A stretch of 64,000 nt of DNA from Aureispira sp045105775 (GTDB taxonomy: Bacteria; Bacteroidota; Bacteroidia; Chitinophagales; Saprospiraceae): positions 1-64,000 of the forward strand of contig JBGCDW010000132.1 in NCBI GenBank assembly GCA_045105775.1, read 5' to 3'. The notes below the pieces were generated by a model. It did no database searches. It saw nothing but the letters and a program-made list of their open reading frames with translations, and was not told where the DNA came from. Position numbers and translations under genes: made by a program. Of this stretch, positions 16,904-25,664 are shown in pieces (position 1 is the first letter of the stretch; each line of letters starts with the position of its first letter).

Positions 16904-17223
16904 TATTATTGGTATTAACTAATTGTTGGTCTTTGGGAATATCCTATGTACGCTAGACGAAGTTGTTTACAGAGATTATGACTATTGCAATAATTTTTTT
17001 TGTAAATCAAAAGAAAGCACTAAATATAGCACCTAAAATGAACAGTAGTAATGATATTCCCCTTCTTTTTACCAACAAGCACCCCCAAACAGCAGCAATT
17101 CCAATAGAAAGCTTTACTTTTGTGGCCTTGTTTACGTTTATTATAAAGATAAACCAGAAATCTGGCACTATATAGGTGTTGAAACAAGCATTTAGATCTT
17201 GAAAATTAGATAGAAGAACTATT
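16904..17223. other. Intergenic region between the bicupin gene and surA
   Basis: 320 bases. TACTTTTG at 17115-17122 fits the -7 consensus on the plus strand, but no -33 box stands at the right distance. A minus-strand frame (17007-17315) has a membrane-like tail (SIGIAAVWGCLLVKRRGISL, then a second hydrophobic stretch to its stop) that looks protein-like. However, its only ATGs lie inside or next to surA, so it may be a relic rather than a gene. Confidence 0.4.
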
Positions 17224-18615
17224 ATGAATAAAATTTGGATAGCCCTAGGATTATTGTTGTGGACAAGTAGCATGGTATTAGGACAGAGAAAACAAGTAGA
17301 TCGTGTTATTGCCATTGTTGGGAATCACATTATTTTGCAATCTGACCTAGAAGCACAAATCAAAGTGTTGCAAAATCAAAGTCAAGGCGCGCCACTGCCC
17401 GATGATGCACGCAGTTTTGTCTTTGATCAGTTACTTGCCAATGCTTTGATGTTGGCAGAAGCAGAAAAAGACAGTTTGGTGGTCGATGATGCCGAGGTGC
17501 AAGTACAGTTGGATACGCGTATTAAAACCATTATGGGGTATATGAATAATTCTGTAGAGAAGTTTAGAGAATTCTATGGCATGCGCCCTGCCGAAATGAA
17601 GGATTTTATGCGCGATCAAATGCGCGACCAGTTGGTACAGCAACGGATGCAGCAACAAATCATGTCGAGCATTACCATTACACCACAAGAAGTTAAGAAC
17701 TTCTTTGAAACGATTCCAAGAGATAGTTTGCCCTATTTTAGCTCGGAGGTAGAGTTGGCAGAAGTGGTCATCAAACCCAAGATTAACCCCATTGAGGACA
17801 ATCGTGCCAAGCAACTTGCCCGCAATTTGTTGATTCAAATTGTATCCGATAGCGTAGATTTTGAATTATTGGCCACAAAGTATTCGGATGATAGAGGTTC
17901 GGCAGCACTAGGTGGAAATCTGGGTGTGCAGCCTCGGGGTAATTTAGTCCCTGAATTTGAGGCAGCAGCCTACCAACTCAAACCTGATGAAGTCTCTGAA
18001 GTAGTCAAAACAGAGTATGGGTATCACATTATTCAATTGATCAATCGATTGGGAAACACCATCAATACCCGCCACATTCTCATTCGCCCCAAGGTAACTA
18101 CAGAAGATCGAGAAAAAGCATTCAATGATTTGGATAGCATTAGAACATTGATTTCCAATGACTCGATTTCATTTTCGGCGGCTATTGCCGAATACTCTGA
18201 AGAGGAATTTAGTAAAACTAGAGCAGGGCGTATTATGAATCCTATGACAGGGGAGCCTTATTTTGAGTTGGGGGATTTGGACCCGAGTATTTATTTTGCC
18301 ATTGATGGCCTCAATGAAGGAGATATTACCAAAGTAATTGAGTACGAAACGCCTACAGGAGAGAAGCAATTTAGAATTGTGAAATTATTGCGCCGTTCAG
18401 AGCCGCATGTCGCCAATTTGCAGGATGATTATTCCAAGATTAGAAATGCAGCCTTAGAATCCAAAAAGGGGCGTTACATCATGGATTGGATTGATAGCAA
18501 AATTCCGAGCAATTATATTGAGATCAAAATGGACAATTTAGGAGCGGATGCAGAAGCCATGGGCAATAGCGCAGCACTCAAAAAATGGATCAATTCCAAT
18601 GGTGCACGCCCATAA
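17224..18615 (+). CDS. surA: Periplasmic chaperone / peptidyl-prolyl isomerase SurA
   Basis: 463 residues. A signal peptide ends SSMVLGQ; then comes the SurA N-terminal chaperone domain starting VDRVIAIVGNHIILQSDLEAQI, with LLANALMLAEAEKDSL. Two rotamase (PPIC) domains follow. The first (about 175-275) has the parvulin core SDDRGSAALGGNLGVQPRGNLVPEFEAAAY and TEYGYHIIQLINR; the second (about 283-390) begins NTRHILIRPK and is more diverged. SurA escorts unfolded outer-membrane proteins across the periplasm to BAM. It follows the SurA-like lipoprotein on the same strand and precedes the MoxR gene by 168 bases. Confidence 0.85.
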   Translation: MNKIWIALGLLLWTSSMVLGQRKQVDRVIAIVGNHIILQSDLEAQIKVLQNQSQGAPLPDDARSFVFDQLLANALMLAEAEKDSLVVDDAEVQVQLDTRIKTIMGYMNNSVEKFREFYGMRPAEMKDFMRDQMRDQLVQQRMQQQIMSSITITPQEVKNFFETIPRDSLPYFSSEVELAEVVIKPKINPIEDNRAKQLARNLLIQIVSDSVDFELLATKYSDDRGSAALGGNLGVQPRGNLVPEFEAAAYQLKPDEVSEVVKTEYGYHIIQLINRLGNTINTRHILIRPKVTTEDREKAFNDLDSIRTLISNDSISFSAAIAEYSEEEFSKTRAGRIMNPMTGEPYFELGDLDPSIYFAIDGLNEGDITKVIEYETPTGEKQFRIVKLLRRSEPHVANLQDDYSKIRNAALESKKGRYIMDWIDSKIPSNYIEIKMDNLGADAEAMGNSAALKKWINSNGARP

Positions 18616-18783
18616 GCATGGGTATTAAGCTTATTTTAACAGGCTTAAACTCGGCTATTGAGGGAAGTTTTTATATTTTGAAGGCATTATTCCTAAAAGA
18701 ACAATCTTAGAGGTTAGAGAAAAGGTACAAGTGATGAACACGTATATTTTTTAACTAGACAATAGAAAAGAAAATACAGCAGT

Positions 18784-19746
18784 ATGAAATTCAATAGTGA
18801 CGTAGAGGCGGTGGATGCCTTGGCCGCATCTTATGAGAAATTGCGCAAAGAAATATCCAAAGTAATTGTAGGGCAAGAAGATGTTGTCAAATCGGTTCTT
18901 ATCTCTTTGTTTTGTGATGGGCACAGCCTTTTGGTAGGGGTGCCAGGGTTGGCCAAAACCTTACTCGTAAACACTATTTCTAAGGCATTAGATTTAGAAT
19001 TTAAGCGCATACAGTTTACACCAGACTTAATGCCTTCGGATATTACAGGGGCAGAGGTAATGGATGAGAATCGCAAATTCTCTTTTCACAAAGGGCCTTT
19101 GTTTACCAATATTTTGTTGGCAGATGAGATTAATCGTACCCCGCCCAAGACACAAGCTGCTTTGTTGGAGGCCATGCAAGAACGTTCGGTAACTGTGGCA
19201 GGATATCGTCATATATTGCCCAAACCATTCTTGGTATTGGCTACTCAAAACCCAATTGAGCAGGAGGGAACTTATCCCTTGCCCGAAGCGCAATTAGACC
19301 GCTTTATGTTCAATATCTTTTTGGATTATCCTTCTTATGAAGAAGAAGTAAATATTGTAAAAGGAACCACATCTATCAACAAGGAGGTCGTGAACGGTGT
19401 ATTGAGTGCCGAAGAAATTATCTTTTTCCAGCAATTGGTTCGTCAGATTCCTATTCCTGACAATGTGTTGGAATATGCGGTGAGTTTGGTACACAAATCT
19501 AGACCAAATACGGCACTGGCAACCGATTTTGTGAACAATTATGTATCTTGGGGGGCAGGGCCAAGAGCCTCACAATCATTGGTGTTAGCTGCCAAATGCC
19601 ACGCTGCTGTTAGTGGCAAATACTCGCCCGATATTGAAGACGTACGCGCTATTGCCAAGTATGTGTTGCGCCATCGTGTAGTACGTAATTACAAAGCAGA
19701 AGCTGAAGGTATTTCTATTGAAGATGTCGTAGAACAGTTGTTTTAG
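18784..19746 (+). CDS. MoxR family AAA+ ATPase
   Basis: 320 residues: Walker A GVPGLAKTLLV (52-62), PDLMPSDITGAEV, Walker B LLADEINRTPPKTQAALLEAMQE, sensor TQNPIEQEGTYPLPEAQLDRFM. These are MoxR hallmarks. MoxR ATPases act as chaperones for metal or VWA-domain partner proteins, usually with a DUF58 protein. The only DUF58 gene in the window is 17 kb away at 37170, so the usual operon is split. It is closed by a terminator at 19773. Confidence 0.9.
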   Translation: MKFNSDVEAVDALAASYEKLRKEISKVIVGQEDVVKSVLISLFCDGHSLLVGVPGLAKTLLVNTISKALDLEFKRIQFTPDLMPSDITGAEVMDENRKFSFHKGPLFTNILLADEINRTPPKTQAALLEAMQERSVTVAGYRHILPKPFLVLATQNPIEQEGTYPLPEAQLDRFMFNIFLDYPSYEEEVNIVKGTTSINKEVVNGVLSAEEIIFFQQLVRQIPIPDNVLEYAVSLVHKSRPNTALATDFVNNYVSWGAGPRASQSLVLAAKCHAAVSGKYSPDIEDVRAIAKYVLRHRVVRNYKAEAEGISIEDVVEQLF

Positions 19747-19772
19747 AGCAAATTCAAACAAGATAATATAAA

Positions 19773-19812
19773 AATGCAACCCTAGATGTATTCTAAGGTT
19801 GCATTTTTTTTG
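19773..19812 (+). terminator. Rho-independent terminator after the MoxR gene
   Basis: AATGCAACC and GGTTGCATT form the stem, extended by TAG/CTA, followed by TTTTTT. Confidence 0.8.
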
Positions 19813-19845
19813 ATGCCCGATGGTGAGGGCAGGGGCGGTACGCGA

Positions 19846-19887
19846 GGGCAGCGTAGGGGCGCAAAATCTTGCGCCCCTACTCTGCCC
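19846..19887. repeat. REP-like GC-rich palindrome overlapping the HMG-CoA synthase stop codon
   Basis: A 19-bp arm pair with one mismatch, GGGCAG-C-GTAGGGGCGCAA at 19846-19864 and its complement at 19869-19887, around a 4-base loop. It is far more GC-rich than its surroundings. The right arm contains the TAG stop and last codons of the minus-strand gene. The neighbouring stretch 19811-19845 (GAGGGCAGGGGCGG and related words) is similarly GC-rich and looks like part of the same insertion. Confidence 0.7.
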
Positions 19888-21406
19888 AACTATAATAACG
19901 CGCTCCTTCGCGGTCTACTTCCTCACCAATTTTGTCCAATTTGAACTCCCCAGAAGGGGGGGCAACACTTGTAGTCGTTTTTAGACGGTGCAATTGCTCA
20001 TAAGTGGCATAATCAATGGCCTGACGCTTTGCTAATTTTTCAGTTATTTTGAAATTTTGTGCTACCTCTTTCCATGTTGGTTGTACTTGTACTTCAAAAA
20101 CTTTGGACTTGGAACCACTACCATAAGCCAAGCAACCCATTTTTTGCCCTGCTAAGTCACTATTGTCTAAATGATCCATTTCCAAGGTACCCATCAAGGC
20201 TAGGAAAACAGAGCAAGCATACATATTGCCCACTTTGCTGGATATGGTCTCTGCTTTTTGTAATTTGACTTGTGTAAACGCGCGGTAAGCAGCAGTTTTG
20301 GTAATCCCTCTAAGGAATTGGCCGTGTGCTTTTTCAAAAGCTGCTTGATTGTCAAAATGCTCTCTTTGTGGAATTTCCAATTCATTGGCGGCAGCAAAAG
20401 CATCCCATTCTCCCTTTTCTTGGAGATTGGCCATATAAAGCTCCGAAGCCATTCTACGACCGTGGGCAGCATAAGGTAGGTGAAATACAAGACGAGCCCA
20501 TTGATCTAAAATAGGAGTATCTAGTGCAGAAGGATCTTTTTTTACTTTTTTATCTTTCAAATTGCTCATGGCTTCTTTTACACGACTTTGATAGGTCATA
20601 TTAGAATAAGGGCCATCAAAAATAGGGGTATCTTTGTGCAAGTGCAAATAGGAGTCATTGTCATCCAAAATGCCTTTTACTTCTAGGGAAGCTGGAAGTA
20701 ATTGGAGAATGTCTTCCGCATTTACATTCGTGACACCAGCAAGGTTTAATACCTCCTGAATAATGCTTTGTTTACTAACCGCTCTTTTGGGTTTGAAAAA
20801 GTCGTGTACCCCTTGAGTAGCCACCCCAATGTTATCTTCAATAAGAAGCAATCTAGGCGCGTGTTTTACAAGCATGGCAATCGCACCAGCACCTTGTGTA
20901 TATTCGCCTGTAGAGGCCAACTCATACTTAGCAAAGTCTGAACATACAACAATACCAACACGATCTTCTTGCCCTCTTACCCAATCTATGGTATTGTGCA
21001 AGGCATCTACTCCTCCCACACAAGCAAAGGTTAGATCTACCGCATCACAATGGCGCAAGCAATCCACCCCATAAGTAGATTTGTATTTACGACGAAGCAT
21101 TTCTAATACATAGGTAGCCGTAGGTTTGGCTCCGTCCAAAGCAGATTCCGTACCCAAATAAACGCGTCCGATTGTGTTTGGATCTATTTGGTTCCGTTCA
21201 ATCAATTCCACCACAGCATTGGCAGCCATAGTAGCAGAATCTTCATGCCAATCGGGAATGGCCATTTTTTCAAGTCCTAATCCTTTGTTGAGTTTGGCAT
21301 AGGGAATACCACGTTCTTCAGCGAGTGTTTGAATAGGTAGATAAAGGCTTGGGATGTAGAGTGCCATATCATCAATTCCTACTCCTGTTAAATTTGTTTG
21401 GTTCAT
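19877..21406 (-). CDS. Hydroxymethylglutaryl-CoA synthase family protein
   Basis: 509 residues. Thiolase-fold motifs of HMG-CoA synthase are present: general-base Glu in PDWHEDSATMA (E55), nucleophile Cys in DLTFACVGGVDAL (C129), QGAGAIAMLV, and the active-site His region in FHLPYAAHGRRM. The enzyme joins acetyl-CoA and acetoacetyl-CoA to HMG-CoA for the mevalonate route; related enzymes install beta-branches in polyketides. No mevalonate or polyketide genes are nearby, so mevalonate-type HMGCS is the simpler reading. The last two residues and stop lie inside a REP-like palindrome, so the original C-terminus may have been altered. Confidence 0.85.
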   Translation of the reverse strand: MNQTNLTGVGIDDMALYIPSLYLPIQTLAEERGIPYAKLNKGLGLEKMAIPDWHEDSATMAANAVVELIERNQIDPNTIGRVYLGTESALDGAKPTATYVLEMLRRKYKSTYGVDCLRHCDAVDLTFACVGGVDALHNTIDWVRGQEDRVGIVVCSDFAKYELASTGEYTQGAGAIAMLVKHAPRLLLIEDNIGVATQGVHDFFKPKRAVSKQSIIQEVLNLAGVTNVNAEDILQLLPASLEVKGILDDNDSYLHLHKDTPIFDGPYSNMTYQSRVKEAMSNLKDKKVKKDPSALDTPILDQWARLVFHLPYAAHGRRMASELYMANLQEKGEWDAFAAANELEIPQREHFDNQAAFEKAHGQFLRGITKTAAYRAFTQVKLQKAETISSKVGNMYACSVFLALMGTLEMDHLDNSDLAGQKMGCLAYGSGSKSKVFEVQVQPTWKEVAQNFKITEKLAKRQAIDYATYEQLHRLKTTTSVAPPSGEFKLDKIGEEVDREGARYYSWAE

Positions 21407-21743
21407 TATAGTTGGAATAATTGAAAGGATTTATAATAGTATCGCAATAGAAAATCATGTTGTCTGATGTATTGCATTTGCGAGATCATAAACAAAGTGC
21501 AATTATTGACAAAATACCATTGCTAATAATAAAGTTGTTTATCAACTAGTTGGGTATTTTTAAACAACTTCAATTAATAAGCATTATAAAACACCTTCAT
21601 TTAAAGAAAATCGAAGCACAAGCAAGGTATAAAAAATCTTACAATAAGGTTTGGTGGATAGGGTACTTACTATATAAAAAATGCTCCATAGTTGATGTTA
21701 TTGTAGAATAATATATGCAAAAGGATCAACTAGGGTAACCAAA
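21407..21743. other. Intergenic region, nothing recognised
   Basis: 337 AT-rich bases upstream of the HMG-CoA synthase gene on the minus strand. I see no consensus promoter, terminator or small gene. Confidence 0.5.
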
Positions 21744-22118
21744 TCACTTCTTTTTCCTCATCTCCAAAGCAGAGATCAGTAGAGCAGGGAGCATCCAATA
21801 GAGGAGCAGTTGCCAATTCCAAAGATGATAATTACTAATTACAATAAGAATGATTCCTACCCACAATACACTACTAATAAGCCAAATTCCAACAGACTGC
21901 AAGACTGCTTTAGTTAAAGCTTGTTGCAAGTAAATCAAATACCACGCAAGGCAGCCGAGTATAACAATAGCAGCAGAGATATTCCACAATAATAGAAAAT
22001 CGGGATCTTGTACCAGCCATTTTTGACCTAGTAATTGACCTATAAAGTATAGGAATGGGTAAGCACTGATATAAGCCCCAATGGCTAAAATTATTAGTAT
22101 AATTACATTAATAACCAT
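21744..22118 (-). CDS. Small four-helix membrane protein of unknown function
   Basis: 124 residues, almost entirely hydrophobic: helices at about 3-25, 44-62, 74-92 and 100-116, ending in the basic tail MRKKK. I recognise no family or catalytic motif. Codon use looks normal and the frame is long for so AT-rich a stretch, so it is probably real. It stands alone, 337 bases from the next gene downstream, with no visible terminator. Confidence 0.6.
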   Translation of the reverse strand: MVINVIILIILAIGAYISAYPFLYFIGQLLGQKWLVQDPDFLLLWNISAAIVILGCLAWYLIYLQQALTKAVLQSVGIWLISSVLWVGIILIVISNYHLWNWQLLLYWMLPALLISALEMRKKK

Positions 22119-22440
22119 CGTTTAATGTTTTCCTTGTTGTTAAAGTTAATAGTTCATGGGATGACCTTTTGATACACAAAGTAATCTGAATTATATCTTA
22201 TACTAATCAACCAGTAAAGTGTTAAAAGATCTGGTTATCACTATAGTTGAATAGTGATGAAACCTTATTGAATGGGTGGTGGCTTACCTATATACGACTT
22301 TTATAAGGTATTGTTAAGATAATACTTCACAGATTTTTGAGTTTTTCACAAAAAAGATATTTTTTTTTGTTTAAATAATTGACTGCTAGTTGAATGTATA
22401 TTTTGATGCAATGTTTTTAGGCTGAAAATTTGGGTTTAAA
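22119..22440. other. Intergenic region with a small hairpin
   Basis: AT-rich and gene-free. ATCACTAT (22237-22244) and ATAGTGAT (22251-22258) form an 8-bp hairpin without a T-run. Nothing else is seen until the terminator at 22444. Confidence 0.4.
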
Positions 22441-22443
22441 AAG

Positions 22444-22485
22444 AAAAAATGAGTTAGTCTTTATAGTAGACTAACTCATTTTTTT
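22444..22485 (-). terminator. Terminator after the CHAT gene (bidirectional shape)
   Basis: ATGAGTTAGTCT pairs with AGACTAACTCAT, flanked by A and T runs, 37 bases beyond the CHAT gene stop. Confidence 0.85.
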
Positions 22486-22521
22486 ACAAATGTTTTGGTA
22501 GAGGTATAGAGTCGGCTGTTT

Positions 22522-25302
22522 TTATTTTTTTCTTCTTCTGTATAAGCCAAATCCTACAAGAAGCACCAATAAGGCAACAATTCCTGTAATAAAATAGTGC
22601 ATCTGTCTAAAGGTTTTTCCTGATTTGGCCACTAATTCCATAGGAGCCGTATCCCCCGTTTGCACAAACGCTGCCCAAAAGGCAGGGTGAGAAAAAATAT
22701 TGTCTTTCTGACTTTCTAAATAATCCAATTTTGCTTTTTGTAGAGCAACCTCTTTAGATTTAAATGTAGCCAGATTGGTGTAGTAATCCTTCATGATGGT
22801 TTGTGTAGACAAATCATTCACTTGCCACAAACTCATGAGCACGGAGGAGGCACCTGCATAAGCAAACGAATGTGCCAAAGACATCACCCCTTCTCCCTGT
22901 TGGAATTTGCCATAACCTGTTTCACAAGCAGATAGCACCACTAAATCAGCATTCAAATCCATCTGAGCAATTTCATAGGCGCGCAAAAAGTTGTCCTCCA
23001 CTTGAGAACTATCCTCTGTGAAAACTAAGCTTGATAGAATAGGATAACTAGGATTGAGAATACCATGCATGGCTAAGTGGATAATATTGTATTTCTTAGC
23101 TTCTGACTTGAAATTTTCTTCACTGGCTGTAGAACCATTAAAAAAGGCACCCCATAGGTACTTTTGCATGAGTGATACCTCTTCCTCGGCACCAGGAAGC
23201 GGCGACAAACCTTCTCTAAGGGTGCCTAAATCTCCACCTCGTTGATGACTGTATGAATCGGGGCCTACTTCGGGGTAACTTGCAGCAAACGCCAATACGC
23301 CTTTTTCAGGAGTAACTCGTTTTGTTTTTCTACTAATTTGATTGAGCAGTATGGTAGCCGAATAACTATAACTAATAGTATTCCTCTTGATTAAATAGGG
23401 CAATTCGTACAGAGCTGCTGCTGGATTAGCCTCTTCTGTCAAGAAGGTCTCAAACGGCAAATGCCCCAATTGTTGATCGGGAACAATAATCAGGTGTTGA
23501 TTTTTATCGGTACGTTCTACTAGCTCCTGTACAAAGGTTTGATAAAAATAACGTGCTGCCTTTTCATAAGCAGGTCTAGATTGTTCTTTTTGCTTAACTA
23601 CAAACTCATAGTCCGTCAGAGCCGTACGCAATTCCTGTGTTTGTGCGGCAAACTCCTTTGGATCAAATTTCAACTCTATCATATCAATAGAATTTCCAGT
23701 CAACAAAAAGGCATAATTGTGTTCCAAACCTAGTGCATATTCTATCAGAGCTTTATCATTGTTGCTTAAGAACGCTTGCACTTCACTCAAAGAGGTTAAA
23801 TTATTTTCATAACGATACTCATAGTATTCTGGATATTCTCTCTTAACCTTTGCTTTGAAACGCTCAATTTTTACATTCAATTCATTGATTTCTTGCTGTA
23901 CTTTTTCGCGTTCGGCTAAGGCAATAGCTTCAATCTTGGCCTTTTGCAAATACTTGAATTGTTTCACATAAGCCTTATTCGTTGTTACAATATCCTTGGG
24001 CAATTCTACCAATTCCTGTTGGTCTTTGGAACGCAAGGCATTGGTGAGCAAAGTAGACTTGCTACGTTCAGAGTAGAAAAAAGCATCTTCAAGATATTGT
24101 TTTTCTTGGGTAGCCTGATATAAGTTGAAAGCATAAAACAAACTGCGATCAAAAAGAACAGATGCCCCTAATCGAAAAAGAATAAGTTTGTTGGCTTCTG
24201 ATAAGTAACTACCCATTAGTTTTTCTCCAAAACGAGTCATCGCTTGAACCATTTTATACCCCTCTTTTAAAGCGGAAACATCCTTAAACGTGGCATACTT
24301 GATTTTGTACAACTCAATACTGTACATCATTATTCCCGCTTGTGCACAAACAGCCAAGAACTGGTTTTCATGCATCAATGCTTCTGCTTGTTCAGGTATA
24401 TTATGGATTTCCTTAAAAGTCAGACTATTGGCGGCAAAAGCCTGTTGCAAACAAGCTTCGGCATCATCAAAATGGCCCAATTTCATATCAACAACTGCAA
24501 ATTGTGTCCAAATGCGGGCAGTACCCATTGAGGGCAGCAGACAGTACTTTGATACTAGAGGCTTATATTTAGCAGCCATTGCCAAGGCTTTCTCAGAAGC
24601 ACCAGTATTGATATATATATCCGCTAAATTAACAGCTACATTAAGGGCCAGACGAGGCATATTTTTAGCCATTGCCAATGCCTCTTCATAATGTGCCAAT
24701 GCTTTTTTTGTTTGATTCAAGTGTTGGTAACAAGCAGCTTTGTTATTGATTACCACAATATGTTCAGGACTTTTTTGCATTTTACGCGCTTCAATCACTT
24801 TTAAAGCATCGGAAAAAAAACGGAAACTTGTTCCCCAATTTTCCAAACGCGAATGGCAGAACCCTGCTTCATTCAAGACCTCTAAGTACAATTGTGAGGT
24901 TGTGCCTGTAACTTTTTTGGCGGTGGGTACCGCTTCCTCAAATAAGCCCGCAGCTTCTTGATAGCGTATTAACAAAACATAAGCACTGGCTAATTCAACT
25001 ACTGCACGAATATAGCGTTCGTCTTCTCTACCATAGGCATCTCTAGTCAGTACGACCACTCGCTCAAAAATATCTTTGGCATAGTCGCGTTGTCCCAATT
25101 GCAACAATTGACGAGCATGTTGGCTCAACATAGGGGCATCTTCAATGGTCGGAGCCGCATCAAACAACATAGATGCCTTACGCAAACATTGCGGAAGGGA
25201 TGCTTCGGGTTTGGAAACTGCAGAGGGAAAACGCATCATATCCTGTGCACTTGCCCCAATTATTGTACAAATAAAAAAGTAAAAAAGGAATGTGTAACGC
25301 AT
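22522..25302 (-). CDS. Secreted or membrane-anchored TPR-CHAT domain protease-like protein
   Basis: 926 residues from the ATG at 25302; the frame extends five codons further, but this start gives the cleaner signal peptide MRYTFLFYFFICTIIGASAQ. Residues about 60-420 are TPR repeats (LLQLGQRDYAKDIFERVV, KKALAHYEEALAMAK). A coiled-coil segment lies at about 430-490 (KIEAIALAEREKVQQEINEL). The CHAT domain follows, with its Cys-His dyad: His near 746 in IIHLAMHG and Cys near 793 in VVLSACETGYG, then AYAGASSVLMSLWQVND. A C-terminal helix (TGIVALLVLLVGFGLYRRRKK) anchors it. CHAT proteins are caspase-like peptidases (separase relatives). The signal peptide and tail anchor imply that the TPR-CHAT body is periplasmic. 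No partner gene is adjacent. Confidence 0.9.
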   Translation of the reverse strand: MRYTFLFYFFICTIIGASAQDMMRFPSAVSKPEASLPQCLRKASMLFDAAPTIEDAPMLSQHARQLLQLGQRDYAKDIFERVVVLTRDAYGREDERYIRAVVELASAYVLLIRYQEAAGLFEEAVPTAKKVTGTTSQLYLEVLNEAGFCHSRLENWGTSFRFFSDALKVIEARKMQKSPEHIVVINNKAACYQHLNQTKKALAHYEEALAMAKNMPRLALNVAVNLADIYINTGASEKALAMAAKYKPLVSKYCLLPSMGTARIWTQFAVVDMKLGHFDDAEACLQQAFAANSLTFKEIHNIPEQAEALMHENQFLAVCAQAGIMMYSIELYKIKYATFKDVSALKEGYKMVQAMTRFGEKLMGSYLSEANKLILFRLGASVLFDRSLFYAFNLYQATQEKQYLEDAFFYSERSKSTLLTNALRSKDQQELVELPKDIVTTNKAYVKQFKYLQKAKIEAIALAEREKVQQEINELNVKIERFKAKVKREYPEYYEYRYENNLTSLSEVQAFLSNNDKALIEYALGLEHNYAFLLTGNSIDMIELKFDPKEFAAQTQELRTALTDYEFVVKQKEQSRPAYEKAARYFYQTFVQELVERTDKNQHLIIVPDQQLGHLPFETFLTEEANPAAALYELPYLIKRNTISYSYSATILLNQISRKTKRVTPEKGVLAFAASYPEVGPDSYSHQRGGDLGTLREGLSPLPGAEEEVSLMQKYLWGAFFNGSTASEENFKSEAKKYNIIHLAMHGILNPSYPILSSLVFTEDSSQVEDNFLRAYEIAQMDLNADLVVLSACETGYGKFQQGEGVMSLAHSFAYAGASSVLMSLWQVNDLSTQTIMKDYYTNLATFKSKEVALQKAKLDYLESQKDNIFSHPAFWAAFVQTGDTAPMELVAKSGKTFRQMHYFITGIVALLVLLVGFGLYRRRKK

Positions 25303-25664
25303 GAGAATAATAATCAATAGTCTAATAAAAACAAGGATGTATTGGTCATAAAAAACAAGGGCAGGATTAGAGTATTTCTTATTGAAATTTGTTGTAAGTA
25401 GGCGGTCAAAATAAATGTTACCTAAAAAAATGGAATATTTTTATTCAGGTCAAGGCACTCGCGAAGCGATCTGACTTATTTGATACAGTGTATCGAATAA
25501 TCAGGTAACGGAGTCTTAGCGCGCTAAGACGAGTATTTTCAACGATGAGCTGGAAGAAAACAACCGTTTTTTGTTAGTAGTAATTTTGAACGACTACTTA
25601 ACTATAAAAAAGAAAGACCTCTGTTAACCAATAGCACTTTCTCGTGTAGTAGTAGTTTAGGAAT
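25303..25664. other. Intergenic region with three consecutive hairpins between dnaA and the CHAT gene
   Basis: Inverted repeats occur at 25459-25469 (TCGC-GAA-GCGA), 25471-25504 (CTGACTTATTTGATACA against TGTATCGAATAATCAG) and 25513-25530 (perfect 18-base palindrome GTCTTAGCGCGCTAAGAC). A weak AGAAAG/CTTTCT stem with a T-run (about 25613-25645, minus strand) may terminate dnaA. No promoter for the CHAT gene is obvious. Confidence 0.5.

Noticed and set aside
17007..17315. 102-codon minus-strand frame upstream of surA
   Set aside because: Its tail looks membrane-like, but it starts inside surA on the opposite strand and covers the surA upstream region; noted in the intergenic entry only.
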